From Lachnospiraceae bacterium (GTDB taxonomy: Bacteria > Bacillota > Clostridia > Lachnospirales > Lachnospiraceae): a stretch of 64,000 nt of DNA. The position numbers and the translations under genes are program-made. This document shows positions 7,116-16,700 of the stretch, one piece after another. Location of the stretch: assembly GCA_014804365.1 (NCBI GenBank), contig JAAUZX010000026.1:41730-105729 (forward strand). The letters are read 5' to 3'. The notes beneath the pieces are model-generated. The model was not told where the DNA came from. It saw only the letters and a list, made by a program, of their open reading frames with translations, and did no database searches. Numbering within the stretch: the first letter of the stretch is position 1; every line of letters starts with the position of its first letter.

Positions 7116-8246
7116 ATGATTAATTTTAACGTACCTCCTTATACGGGAAATGAAATCGAATATATGAGGGAAGCTATCGGGAATCAGAAGATCTGCGGGG
7201 ATGGACCTTTTACTAAAAAATGCAGTGAGTGGATCGAGCGGCAGACCGGCACGGCGAAATGCCTGCTCACCACATCGTGCACCCATGCTACGGAGCTGGC
7301 GGCGCTGCTGGCGGATATCAAGGCGGGTGACGAGGTGATCATGCCTTCCTATACATTCGTGTCCACGGCGGATGCGTTTGTGTTGCGCGGAGCTACGGCG
7401 GTATTTGTGGATGTCAGACCGGATACCATGAATATAGATGAGAAACTGATTGAAGAGGCCATTACGGAACGAACCAGAGCCATTGCACCGGTGCACTATG
7501 CGGGTGTGGGCTGTGAGATGGATACGATCATGGATATTGCGAAGCGGCACAATCTGATGGTGATCGAAGACGCTGCGCAGGGAATTATGGCATCTTATAA
7601 GGGGAGACCTTTGGGAACTTTCGGAGAATTTGGCTGTTTCAGCTTTCATGAGACGAAGAATTTCAGTATGGGCGAAGGCGGGGCGCTGCTCATACGGGAT
7701 GAACAATATATTGAGACTGCGGAGATCTATCGGGAGAAGGGGACAGACCGCAGTAAATATTTCCGCGGGCAGGTGGACAAGTACCGCTGGCAGAATTACG
7801 GTTCTTCCTATCTGCCAAGCGACATGAATGCCGCCTATCTGTATGCACAACTGGAGCTGGCGGATGAGATTACGCAGGCAAGGATAGACAGGTGGAAGCA
7901 GTATAGAGAACTTCTGGCACCTCTTGCGGAAGCGGGGATGATTGAACTGCCTTATGTACCGGAGTACTGCACTCACAACGGGCATATGTTTTATATTAAG
8001 ACGAAGGACATGGAAGAGAGAACCAGACTGATCAACTTCTTGAAAGAGAAAGAGATCATGGTGGTATTCCATTATGTACCTCTGCATTCGGCGCCTGCGG
8101 GGATGAAATTCGGCAGATTCCACGGCGAAGACCGTTATACGACAAAAGAGAGCGAGAGACTTCTGCGTCTGCCCATGTTCTATAATCTGACGGCAGATGA
8201 GGTAGAGTACATTACGGATCAGGTGAAAGCATTCTACCGCCTATAG
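7116..8246 (+). CDS. wecE: dTDP-4-amino-4,6-dideoxygalactose transaminase WecE (RffA)
   Basis: 376 residues, the full length of the family. The sequence closely follows enterobacterial WecE, with N-terminal INFNVPPYTGNEIEYM, GDEVIMPSYTFVSTA, FVDVRPDTMNIDE, APVHYAGVGCEMD and the PLP lysine K181 in SFHETKNFS, then the DRYTTKESERLLRLP end. The enzyme transfers an amino group from glutamate to C4 of dTDP-4-keto-6-deoxyglucose, giving dTDP-4-amino-4,6-dideoxy-D-galactose (Fuc4N). The dTDP-sugar supply genes (rmlA/rmlB) are not in the window. GNAT genes lie on both sides (6616 and 10315), and an ArnC/GtrB-type transferase follows at 10841, suggesting acetylation and loading of the sugar on polyprenyl phosphate. 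Good ribosome site (GAGAGGAA). Confidence 0.93.
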   Translation: MINFNVPPYTGNEIEYMREAIGNQKICGDGPFTKKCSEWIERQTGTAKCLLTTSCTHATELAALLADIKAGDEVIMPSYTFVSTADAFVLRGATAVFVDVRPDTMNIDEKLIEEAITERTRAIAPVHYAGVGCEMDTIMDIAKRHNLMVIEDAAQGIMASYKGRPLGTFGEFGCFSFHETKNFSMGEGGALLIRDEQYIETAEIYREKGTDRSKYFRGQVDKYRWQNYGSSYLPSDMNAAYLYAQLELADEITQARIDRWKQYRELLAPLAEAGMIELPYVPEYCTHNGHMFYIKTKDMEERTRLINFLKEKEIMVVFHYVPLHSAPAGMKFGRFHGEDRYTTKESERLLRLPMFYNLTADEVEYITDQVKAFYRL

Positions 8247-8274
8247 AGTAAATATGATTGAGGGCATGTAGTTC

Positions 8275-10254
8275 ATGGAATATGGTAAAAGAATAAACAA
8301 GTGTGAAAAGAAAGTCTGTAAATCAGCTCTGCGCACTTGCTGCGCTGAGCGTACACGCGCCATGCTGCTTGCAGCATGTGTGCATCAAGTACTTGTGCCC
8401 GGCTTTTCAAGAAATGTTTGTGTCCAGGAAGACAAGGGGCACAAGTATGAGAACTGCATACCGGCGTTGATTTTCATAGTGGTCAACGTGATTCTGATGG
8501 GAGTCTGTTTTGACTTCTATTATGATTTAAATGACGACACGATGATGCATGACATTATGTCGGGCGTATACAGCGGAACGCCCGATGGACATAATATGCA
8601 GACACTGTATCCGCTGGGGGCATTAATCGCACTATGCTACCGATTATGCAGAAGCGTACCGTGGTACGGGTTGTTTCTGTGTCTGTGCCAGTTCGGCTGT
8701 TTCTACCTCATTGGTGTGAGATTGTGTGAGTTATTTGGCAGCGTGCACAGAAGGTTTCTGTTGCTGTTAGAATTGTCCTTGTGTATGTGGGGAATATGTC
8801 TGCCACATCTTGTCAGCATACAGTATACCATCACTTGTGCGCTGCTTTCGGCGGCAGCAGTTTTTTTATTCCTGACGACACCGGACGGACTGGGTACACG
8901 ACAATTTGTTGTAAAAAATATTCCGTCCGTTATTCTTGTGGTGGCGGCATACCAGCTCCGGTCAGAAATGCTGCTTCTCACGTTTCCGCTGATCTGTCTG
9001 GCGGGACTGTATCGTCTCGTGGGGGAGAAGAAGATATTCTTAAAAGAAAATCTGGGGAAATACGCTGGTGTGTTGGGCATGATATTAGTCGGAATGCTTT
9101 TGTCCTTTGCGGCGGATGAAGTGGCATACGGCAGTGCGCAGTGGAAAGAGTTCAGGGATTTCTTCGATGCCCGGACGACGGTCTACGACTTCTATCCGGA
9201 GCTGATTACCGATGAGAACTACAGTGAGGCGCTTACGGAGCTTAGCGTGGCGCCGTATCAGCAGACTTTACTGAATAATTATAATTTTGGACTGGACGAT
9301 TTGATCGATACGGAACTTATGACGAGGCTGGCGGATTATGCCGTGCATACGATCGGTGCATCAAAGGATTGGGGTGAAATCTTTCGCGAAAAGTTCGGTT
9401 TCTATCGGTATCGGACTTTTCACAGCGGGGATGCGCCTTATAATGTGATGGTGCTCTGGGCGTATGCGGCAGTATTTCTGGCGGGCTTTCGTGAAGCACG
9501 ACGCGCCGGCATGGTGCGGGACGGAAACGGGCAGGGAGTGCTTCTTCGATATGCTTTTGTGTGGCAGCTTATATTGTTGATTGTGGTGCGCAGTGGACTC
9601 TGGATGTTTATCCTTATGAGAGGACGTGACCCCGTGCGGATTACGCACTCTCTATATCTTGCAGAATTTGCCCTGCTGACGGGAATGCTGGTTCTTAGGC
9701 TGCAGACAGGCCGGATCGACACAGGCAGTGCGGTACGCGGCAGTACCGTGACAGGGAGCGGCGTGGCGCGCGGTATGGCAGTCCTGGCGGGACTGATTCT
9801 GGCGGGAGCGCTGACGGGCAATTTGACTGCAGTGCGGGAGGATCAGTCCTGGCGGGAGTGGGTCAACACCGATTGGAATGCGATCGATGCTTATTGCAGG
9901 GGTCATGAGGAGAATTTCTATTTTGAGGATGTGTACTCCACCGTGTCGTTCTCGCGCAGACTGTTTGACGGTTCTGATAACAGTTATGCTAATTATGATA
10001 TAATGGGTGGATGGATGTGTAAGAGCCCGCTCTATTATGAGAAGTTGCAGCGATCAGGGATCGAGGACGCAGGAGAGGCGCTGTGCGAGGGTGAAAACGC
10101 GTATTTGATTATGTCTGACTTGGAGGCGGCAGAGCGCGGACTCGACTGGATCACAGATTATTACGCGGCGCAGGGTACCACGACACGGACAGAAGAGGTG
10201 GACGTGATCGGAGAAAATGTACGATATCATGTCTATCGGATCGGAACAAAATGA
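8275..10254 (+). CDS. Multispanning membrane protein with unusual N-terminal extension, possible GT-C enzyme
   Basis: 659 residues as called. From about residue 60 the protein is a typical polytopic membrane protein: IPALIFIVVNVILMGVCF, then a periplasmic-type loop YYDLNDDTMMHDIMSGVYSG whose acidic pair is placed like a GT-C catalytic loop. About ten more helices and a soluble tail follow. The first 60 residues are Cys-rich and charged and do not look like part of the fold. Their DNA contains a perfect hairpin (CATGCTGC-TT-GCAGCATG, 8361-8378) and GCGC repeats, so they may stem from an inserted repeat. No better in-frame start with a ribosome site follows before the first helix, so the ATG at 8275 (TGAGGGC upstream) is kept. 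Function not recognised. Confidence 0.7.
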   Translation: MEYGKRINKCEKKVCKSALRTCCAERTRAMLLAACVHQVLVPGFSRNVCVQEDKGHKYENCIPALIFIVVNVILMGVCFDFYYDLNDDTMMHDIMSGVYSGTPDGHNMQTLYPLGALIALCYRLCRSVPWYGLFLCLCQFGCFYLIGVRLCELFGSVHRRFLLLLELSLCMWGICLPHLVSIQYTITCALLSAAAVFLFLTTPDGLGTRQFVVKNIPSVILVVAAYQLRSEMLLLTFPLICLAGLYRLVGEKKIFLKENLGKYAGVLGMILVGMLLSFAADEVAYGSAQWKEFRDFFDARTTVYDFYPELITDENYSEALTELSVAPYQQTLLNNYNFGLDDLIDTELMTRLADYAVHTIGASKDWGEIFREKFGFYRYRTFHSGDAPYNVMVLWAYAAVFLAGFREARRAGMVRDGNGQGVLLRYAFVWQLILLIVVRSGLWMFILMRGRDPVRITHSLYLAEFALLTGMLVLRLQTGRIDTGSAVRGSTVTGSGVARGMAVLAGLILAGALTGNLTAVREDQSWREWVNTDWNAIDAYCRGHEENFYFEDVYSTVSFSRRLFDGSDNSYANYDIMGGWMCKSPLYYEKLQRSGIEDAGEALCEGENAYLIMSDLEAAERGLDWITDYYAAQGTTTRTEEVDVIGENVRYHVYRIGTK

Positions 10255-10314
10255 TTCATATAACATGTGCAGGATGACAGCATATCAAATGTATGGAAGG
10301 TTTTGGATAAAACA

Positions 10315-10848
10315 ATGCAGGATGTGATTTATCTGCGCCCGATGACGGTGGAAGATACGGACAGAATCGTCACATGGCGCAACCGGGATTTTGTACGTAG
10401 AAACTTCATTTATCAGGAGCCCTTTACAAGAGAAGGACACTTGTCATGGATTCGGAATCAGGTGCAGACGGGGCATGTGGTGCAGTTTATGATTTGTCTG
10501 CCGGACGACAGGGCGATCGGCAGTGTCTATTTCCGCGATATTGACAGGCAGGATGGCAGCGCCGAGTACGGTATTTTTATCGGGGAAGAGGAGGCTCTCG
10601 GCCACGGTTACGGTACGGCGGCGGCACGGCTGGCACTTAAATTTGCGTTCGGGGACTTGCAGCTGCGCACGGTATTTCTGCGTTTTCTGGCAGATAATAT
10701 TGCGGCATGGAAGAGCTATGAGCATGTCGGTTTCTGTATGACAGACCGGAAAGAAACCGTAATGACGAAGCAGGGTGTGCGGGAAGTATGCTTTATGGAG
10801 ATCGACCAAAGGCGGTTTATGGATATATGTGGAGGAAAACATGGGTAA
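10315..10848 (+). CDS. GNAT N-acetyltransferase, RimJ/PseH-like
   Basis: 177 residues from the ATG at 10315. The motif EALGHGYGTAAARLALKFAF (about residues 94-113 of this start) is the acetyl-CoA-binding loop. N-terminal IYLRPMTVEDTDRIVTWRN and IGSVYFRDID fit the RimJ/RimL-type branch, which includes amino-sugar acetyltransferases such as PseH. The track begins at a GTG (10267). The shorter start places the family N-terminus at the beginning, but its ribosome site (GGAAGG, spacing about 14) is weak, so the start is uncertain. It overlaps the next gene by 8 bases. Placed between wecE and a polyprenyl-phosphate transferase, the likely substrate is the 4-amino group of dTDP-Fuc4N, giving a Fuc4NAc-type sugar; this is inference. 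Confidence 0.82.
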   Translation: MQDVIYLRPMTVEDTDRIVTWRNRDFVRRNFIYQEPFTREGHLSWIRNQVQTGHVVQFMICLPDDRAIGSVYFRDIDRQDGSAEYGIFIGEEEALGHGYGTAAARLALKFAFGDLQLRTVFLRFLADNIAAWKSYEHVGFCMTDRKETVMTKQGVREVCFMEIDQRRFMDICGGKHG

Positions 10849-11818
10849 ACTTGTCAGTTTTGTAATACCGTGCTACCGTTCGGCGCAGACCATCGGTAAG
10901 GTAGTGGAAGAAATTGATACGGCGATGGAGAAAATGCCGGAGTATGAGCATGAGATTGTGCTTGTCAACGACAGTTCACCGGATGATACATTCGAGGTGA
11001 TCCGTGAGCTTTGCGCACGGCGCAAGGATGTATGCGGCATTAATTTGGCAAGGAATTTCGGTCAGCATGCGGCGTTGATGGCCGGATTTCGCTACATCTG
11101 CGGAGAAATCGTGGTGTGTCTGGATGATGACGGGCAGACACCCGCCGATGAAGTAGGTAAGCTGCTTCGTGAGATAGAGGAAGGCTATGACGTAGTCTAT
11201 GCGAAGTATTCCCATAAACAGCATTCGGGATTTCGCAATTTCGGCAGCAAGATCAATGAGCTTATGACGAGGATTATGCTGGGAAAACCGAAGGAACTGT
11301 ATCTGTCAAGCTATTTTGCGGTTCGGAGATTTGTGGTGGATGAGATGCTGCGCTATACGAATCCGTATCCCTATGTGATCGGACTTGTACTGCGCACCAC
11401 TAAGAATATTACCAACGTGGAAGTGTCACATAGAGAGCGTGAAGTGGGAACTTCGGGCTATACCATCGGTAAATTGCTGGGACTGTGGTTTAACGGTTTT
11501 ACGGCGTTCAGCATCAAACCGCTTCGTGTGGCGACGGCGATGGGGTGTGTAACGGCATGCGTGGGATTTCTATACGGTATTTATACAATCATTAAGAAAT
11601 TCGTCAATCCCGATGTACCGATCGGATTCAGCGCCATGATGGCGGCGCTTGTGTTTATCGGAGGCATGATCATGCTGATGCTTGGACTGATAGGGGAATA
11701 TATCGGCAGAATCTATATTTCACTCAACAATTCACCGCAGTATGTTATCAAAGAATGTATTGGTGAAAAGCATAGAGGTGAAGAACTGTCCGGAACAGAG
11801 CATGAATTACCCACTTAG
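10841..11818 (+). CDS. GT2 polyprenyl-phosphate glycosyltransferase (ArnC/GtrB/DPM1-like)
   Basis: 325 residues starting at the ATG after a perfect GGAGG (10831-10835). The N-terminal GT2 domain has VSFVIPCYRSAQTI, the NDSSPDDT nucleotide motif and D95-D96-D97 in VVCLDDDGQTP. Two C-terminal membrane helices (about 233-257 and 265-290) are followed by GLIGEYIGRIYISL, a hallmark of the ArnC/GtrB group. Such enzymes transfer a sugar from a nucleotide donor to undecaprenyl phosphate at the inner face of the membrane. Upstream acetyltransferase and WecE suggest an amino-dideoxysugar donor, GtrA (2997) a flippase, and one of the GT-C-like proteins the final outer-face transferase. The family assignment is firm and the donor is inferred. 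Confidence 0.92.
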   Translation: MGKLVSFVIPCYRSAQTIGKVVEEIDTAMEKMPEYEHEIVLVNDSSPDDTFEVIRELCARRKDVCGINLARNFGQHAALMAGFRYICGEIVVCLDDDGQTPADEVGKLLREIEEGYDVVYAKYSHKQHSGFRNFGSKINELMTRIMLGKPKELYLSSYFAVRRFVVDEMLRYTNPYPYVIGLVLRTTKNITNVEVSHREREVGTSGYTIGKLLGLWFNGFTAFSIKPLRVATAMGCVTACVGFLYGIYTIIKKFVNPDVPIGFSAMMAALVFIGGMIMLMLGLIGEYIGRIYISLNNSPQYVIKECIGEKHRGEELSGTEHELPT

Positions 11819-11846
11819 AATGTCTTAACGGAATTGAGAACAGATT

Positions 11847-13658
11847 ATGAATGAGAACGAATTCAGAATAAAACTGAAATTGAGTACTGTCGCATTTTTG
11901 ATTGCGACGTCGGGTACGCTGTGTTTTCCGCAGGTTCTGAATCTTAAGGAAAACACTCTTGGTTTCACCAACAGTATTTTTGCCGTTTTCGTGTGGCTGT
12001 TGTGTTTGTATGCGGTGAACCGATCATTGCAGACGATTAATTTGAAGGACAAAAGAGGATGGATAATTGCGGGGATTCTCTCCTTTTTATTTACTACGGC
12101 AATGCTGTTCGGTGTTCGTCTGGATGCCGTCGGAAACGTTGACTTCAAAGATTGGAGATTATGGATATCCCTGCCTGTATTGACATGCCTCTTTGCGATC
12201 CTTGTCAGGAAATTCTGGGATTTCTTAAGCGGCATGGAGGACCGGAAAAAAAGACTTGCAGAACATATCAAAATGCCCGGCGTGCCGAAAAAAACGGCGG
12301 AGTATGTGAATATACTTACGTTTCTTTTTATGCTTCTATGCTGGTTGCCGGTGCTGTTGGCGGTTTATCCGGGGTTCTTTGTGTACGATGCACAGGAGGA
12401 GTGGCTGCAGGTCGCATCCAGAACATTTACTACCCATCATCCGCTTGTTCATGTGTTAATGCTGGGCGGCATCATCTGCGCGGTGCACAAGGTGACAGGC
12501 TCTTATAATCTCGGAATCGCCTGCTATATGATGGTGCAGATGATGGTGGTGTCGGGTGTATTCACATATTTACTTTCCTTTATGAAAAAAAGGAAAGTCT
12601 CTAAAGCAGTGAGGCTGATCTCTCTGTTCTACTTTGCTTTTTTCCCGGTTATTGTCATGTTTACGCTTTGTTCCGCCAAGGATGCGTTGTTTACGGCGGC
12701 GCTTCTGCTGCTTCTATTGGCGCTTCTGGATATGGGAAGCGATGAGAAAGTGTTTTTTGATTCCAAGAGTAAAATGATTTTTTTCATTCTCAGTGCGATA
12801 GCAATGATGCTGCTTCGCAAAAACGGTGTCTATGCATTTGCGGTAATGGTGCCTATTCTTTTGATCTGTCATAAAAAATATTTGAAAAAAATAGCGGTTC
12901 TGCTGGCAGTCATATTTCTGTCGTATTTCGTGATTAATACCGGGCTTACGGTGGTGTTTCACGCGGAAAGCGGGGAAAATCAGGAAATCCTCACTGTTCC
13001 CATACAGCAGCTTGCCAGAACCTATAAGTTCAACAAAGAGGTTTTCACGGAGGAGGATATCGCCGCGCTCCATGAGATTCTGTCGGAGGAGGCGCTTGTC
13101 TTGTATAATCCCAAATTGTCCGATCCGGTAAAAGTCCATTTTCAGAATGAAGTGTTTGCCGCCGACAAATCCAAATATGCCGGGCTTTGGGTGCGGATCG
13201 GTTTGAAGAAGCCTTTATCCTATATCAATGCATGGCTGATGAATTCCTACGGATTTTGGTATCCGGATACGGTGATTGATGTCTATTCCGGTAATACGGT
13301 GTTTACTTTTACCTATGAGGACAGCTCCTATTTCGGATACGAAGTGGAGGAGCCGGGATTTCGGGACAGCAAGATTCCGTGGCTTGATGAGGCGTATCGC
13401 GAGCTGGCGCTGGAGATTTCCCAGGAAAAGATTCCCATATATTCCATGCTCTACTCCCCAGGCGGAATCTTCTGGTGCATTGCTTTCGTGTTTGCTTATG
13501 TGCTGTATCGGAAAAAGTATCATGTTGTGATTCCTTATATGATGGTGCTGCTAGTCTGGCTGACAGTTATTTTGGGGCCTACATATCTGCCGCGGTATGT
13601 GCTGATCTTTTGGTATGGGCTGCCGCTGTTTGCGGCCATGCTATTGGAAGAGGTGTAG
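11847..13658 (+). CDS. DUF6020-like multispanning membrane protein
   Basis: 603 residues with about 12 helices. A conserved-looking stretch after the third helix block, AVYPGFFVYDAQEEWLQ followed by TTHHPLVHVLMLGG, recalls the DUF6020 family of Firmicutes membrane proteins (PG-x-D-x-Q then HP), which looks GT-C-like. A large extracellular loop lies between about residues 385 and 535, then three final helices end in PRYVLIFWYGLPLF. The ribosome site is weak. It follows the GT2 gene by 28 bases, consistent with a role as the outer-face partner of the lipid-linked sugar made there. Family naming is from memory and moderately sure; function is inferred. Confidence 0.72.
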   Translation: MNENEFRIKLKLSTVAFLIATSGTLCFPQVLNLKENTLGFTNSIFAVFVWLLCLYAVNRSLQTINLKDKRGWIIAGILSFLFTTAMLFGVRLDAVGNVDFKDWRLWISLPVLTCLFAILVRKFWDFLSGMEDRKKRLAEHIKMPGVPKKTAEYVNILTFLFMLLCWLPVLLAVYPGFFVYDAQEEWLQVASRTFTTHHPLVHVLMLGGIICAVHKVTGSYNLGIACYMMVQMMVVSGVFTYLLSFMKKRKVSKAVRLISLFYFAFFPVIVMFTLCSAKDALFTAALLLLLLALLDMGSDEKVFFDSKSKMIFFILSAIAMMLLRKNGVYAFAVMVPILLICHKKYLKKIAVLLAVIFLSYFVINTGLTVVFHAESGENQEILTVPIQQLARTYKFNKEVFTEEDIAALHEILSEEALVLYNPKLSDPVKVHFQNEVFAADKSKYAGLWVRIGLKKPLSYINAWLMNSYGFWYPDTVIDVYSGNTVFTFTYEDSSYFGYEVEEPGFRDSKIPWLDEAYRELALEISQEKIPIYSMLYSPGGIFWCIAFVFAYVLYRKKYHVVIPYMMVLLVWLTVILGPTYLPRYVLIFWYGLPLFAAMLLEEV

Positions 13659-13737
13659 AACAAATATTTTAATCATGAGGAAAACACGTTAAAGAGAAAT
13701 CCAACTGGATAATTTTCAGGATAAGGAGAATTAACTT

Positions 13738-16700
13738 ATGAAAAAATCAAAAAGAAGATTACTAACGGGATTATTATGTATCGCATTGCTTGGAGCAGAC
13801 ATTATGTCGTCAGGGATTCAAGTGTTTGCGGCAAACCCTGCAATAGAGCTGGAGGCGGAGTATGAAGAAAGTAGTGAAGATTCAAATGAAAATGATATTG
13901 TAGATGATGATTCTACGGATAAATCTGACAGTAATGTCATAGAGGCAGAAGAAGAGGATGAATCCGAAGACGAGCAGGAAAAAGAAAATTCACAAGAACA
14001 GGACACAGATGAAGATAATGTGGATAGAATAAACGAGGATGAAAGCAAGGATTCGGCTGATGAAGCGGAAAGTGGAAGCACCGATGAAGACAAAATAGTG
14101 GAGAACATTGGGGCTGACGGAGTAGCTTCTGAAAGCGTGGTAGAGATACTTGCGCGGATTTCTTCGGAGGATGATCTTGAAAGAGGAGTTGTTGATGAGG
14201 ACTATGGGCATATTGCGTGGGTTATCGATGTTAATGGGAAACTCAAGGTTGAGGGAACTGGGGATTATTGTAATCCCGATCCTGCATCTTCCAGCCTTCC
14301 TCCGTGGTATTCACCTAGGTATTGTATTTTATCTGCGGAAATTAATGTGAAGGGTATGACAAATTCTTCTTATATGTTTACGCAATGTGAAAGATTGAAG
14401 AGCGTAGATTTACGTGGTTTGGATACGACAAATGTGACGGATATGTCAAGGATGTTTTTTAAGTGTGAGAGTCTCACAAACTTGGATTTAAGGAACTTTA
14501 ATACAAGAAATGTGATAAATATGTATAACATGTTTTTTGGATGCGATAGTCTTACGAGTATAAACGTAAGCAGTTTTAATATCGAAAATGTAGTAGATAT
14601 GGGAGGTATGTTTGAAGGGTGTGAGAGCCTGACAAGTTTGGACATAAGTAGTTTTAGCATAGCGAATGCAACAGATATTAATATGGGAAGGATGTTTGAG
14701 GGCTGCAGCAGCCTGACGACCTTAGATTTAAGCAGCCTTGATACGGCAAACGCAACAGATATGGGATATATGTTTGAGGGCTGCAGTAGTCTTACCAGAT
14801 TAGATGTAAGCGGCTTTGATACGGTAAATGTAAAAAATATGACAGGTATGTTTAGTAATTGTACTAATTTAGCCAGCTTGAATTTAAGTGACTTTAATAC
14901 AGTGAACGTAACAGATATGGGATATATGTTTGACGGGTGTAGCAGTCTGACCAACTTGGATTTAAGTAACTTTGATACGGCAAACGTAACAGATATGGGA
15001 TATATGTTTCACAATTGTAGCAGTCTGGTCGGCTTGGATATAAGTAGTTTTGATACAGCGAATGTAACAACTATGAGAGATATGTTTAGTTGGTGTGGGA
15101 ATTTAATTGGTTTGGATGTAAAAAACTTTGAAACAGTGAATGTAGAAAGTATGTTCTATATGTTCGCTGGGTGTGAGAATCTGACACACTTAGACGTAAG
15201 TAACTTTATAACCACCAATGTCAAAAATTTTGATAGTATGTTTGCTGGTTGTAAGAAGTTAACAAAACTTGATTTGAGAACTTTTGATATGCTTGATATC
15301 GATGCGGGTGGTTCATTTTATATGCTTGATGGGTGTTATGGGCTTAATGAAATATATACACCGATTATTGGATCAGATCGTAGAATATCTCTTCCAAAAG
15401 AAACGGATTCAGATGTTTGGTATATGCATGATGGAACAAAAATCGATTATATATCTGACCTTTCGGAAAGTGTTCACATCATGAAAAATGAAATTCCCGG
15501 GAAATATGGTATTACGTTTGATCCGCAGGGAGGAAAAATAAATTATAATGAACAGACCGGTCTATCGACTCTTATTTTAAGTACCGGAGCAGAGGATAAA
15601 ATAAAAAAATTGCCTGATGGAGTAAAGGACGATTATTTATTTGTTGGCTGGTACACAGCTGTGGAAGGGGGGACTCGCGTCACTGAGGATTATATTTTTA
15701 CTGAGAATACAACTCTTTTTGCGCGTTATGAGGAAAAGCCACTTACGGCAGAGCAAAGCGCAATAAAACCAAAGAGTGTTACATATAAGTATGCTTATGA
15801 GAAAATAGACGTTCTTAAGAAGGCTCATAGTATTGAATCTGATCATGAACCTTTTACTTTGGTATGCACATCGGTAGTTCAGACCAAGGTGCGTAATTAT
15901 ATTTTGTACTATAATGAAGAAGTAATCGCTGAAAGTGCCAATGGTGCATTTATAGATATTGATCCGTCAAAATATGATACCGGAGGTGTCTTTTATCTTG
16001 AGACCGTAGGTGCAGATAATGGAAAAACTGCAGAGCGTGTTAAAGTAAAGCTATTATTGCAAATAAAGAACAAAAATATTGCAGTTCCAAGCTCTATTAG
16101 TTTATTTGGGAGTGGTTTTTCTGTCACCTTGGATGAGGACGTGCCTATTGTAGGCGGTCAGAAGATTAGTCTGGCTTTCCCGGATATCCCTTTTAGTTGT
16201 GTGGTCGAAGATAATAAGATTAAATTGGGATTAAATTTAAAGGAGAAGACGTTATATAGTGCTGATTCGTATAATGGAGAGACGACATCAACACCGCCCA
16301 AATCTTTATCACAACAGGTGGAGGAGTGGAAAAAAGACTTAAGAAAAAGTCGTGATATCAAAAAAGATGTGAAGGGCTATCTCGAAAAAGACGATTTGGA
16401 TGCAGATATTCCCGGCATGGAAAAGAAATGCAAATTGACTGTATTTGGATATTTGGAAAGCGAATTTTATCGTTCTTATGCTACGGGTGCACACGAATTT
16501 AAGACTGTGTCCGGAGAAATTGTAGTTGCGATTTCCGGATCACGGACGACGCAGAAGCAGAGTGCAATACCTATTGGATTTTTAACGATTCCTGTTACAT
16601 TTAATTGTTCTTATACTGGAAATGGAACGCTGACCGGTAAGCTTAAGTGGGATTTTACCAGTGCCTCGTTTTTTCCATTAGACGCAGATGTTACCGGATC

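Noticed and set aside
7086-8123. 345-aa ORF antisense to wecE
   Set aside because: Shadow of wecE on the opposite strand; His/Arg-rich composition, no recognisable domain.
14344-15340. Regularly spaced DNA repeats that could suggest a CRISPR array
   Set aside because: Period of about 75 bases in frame with the giant protein; these are DUF285 protein repeats without unique spacers.
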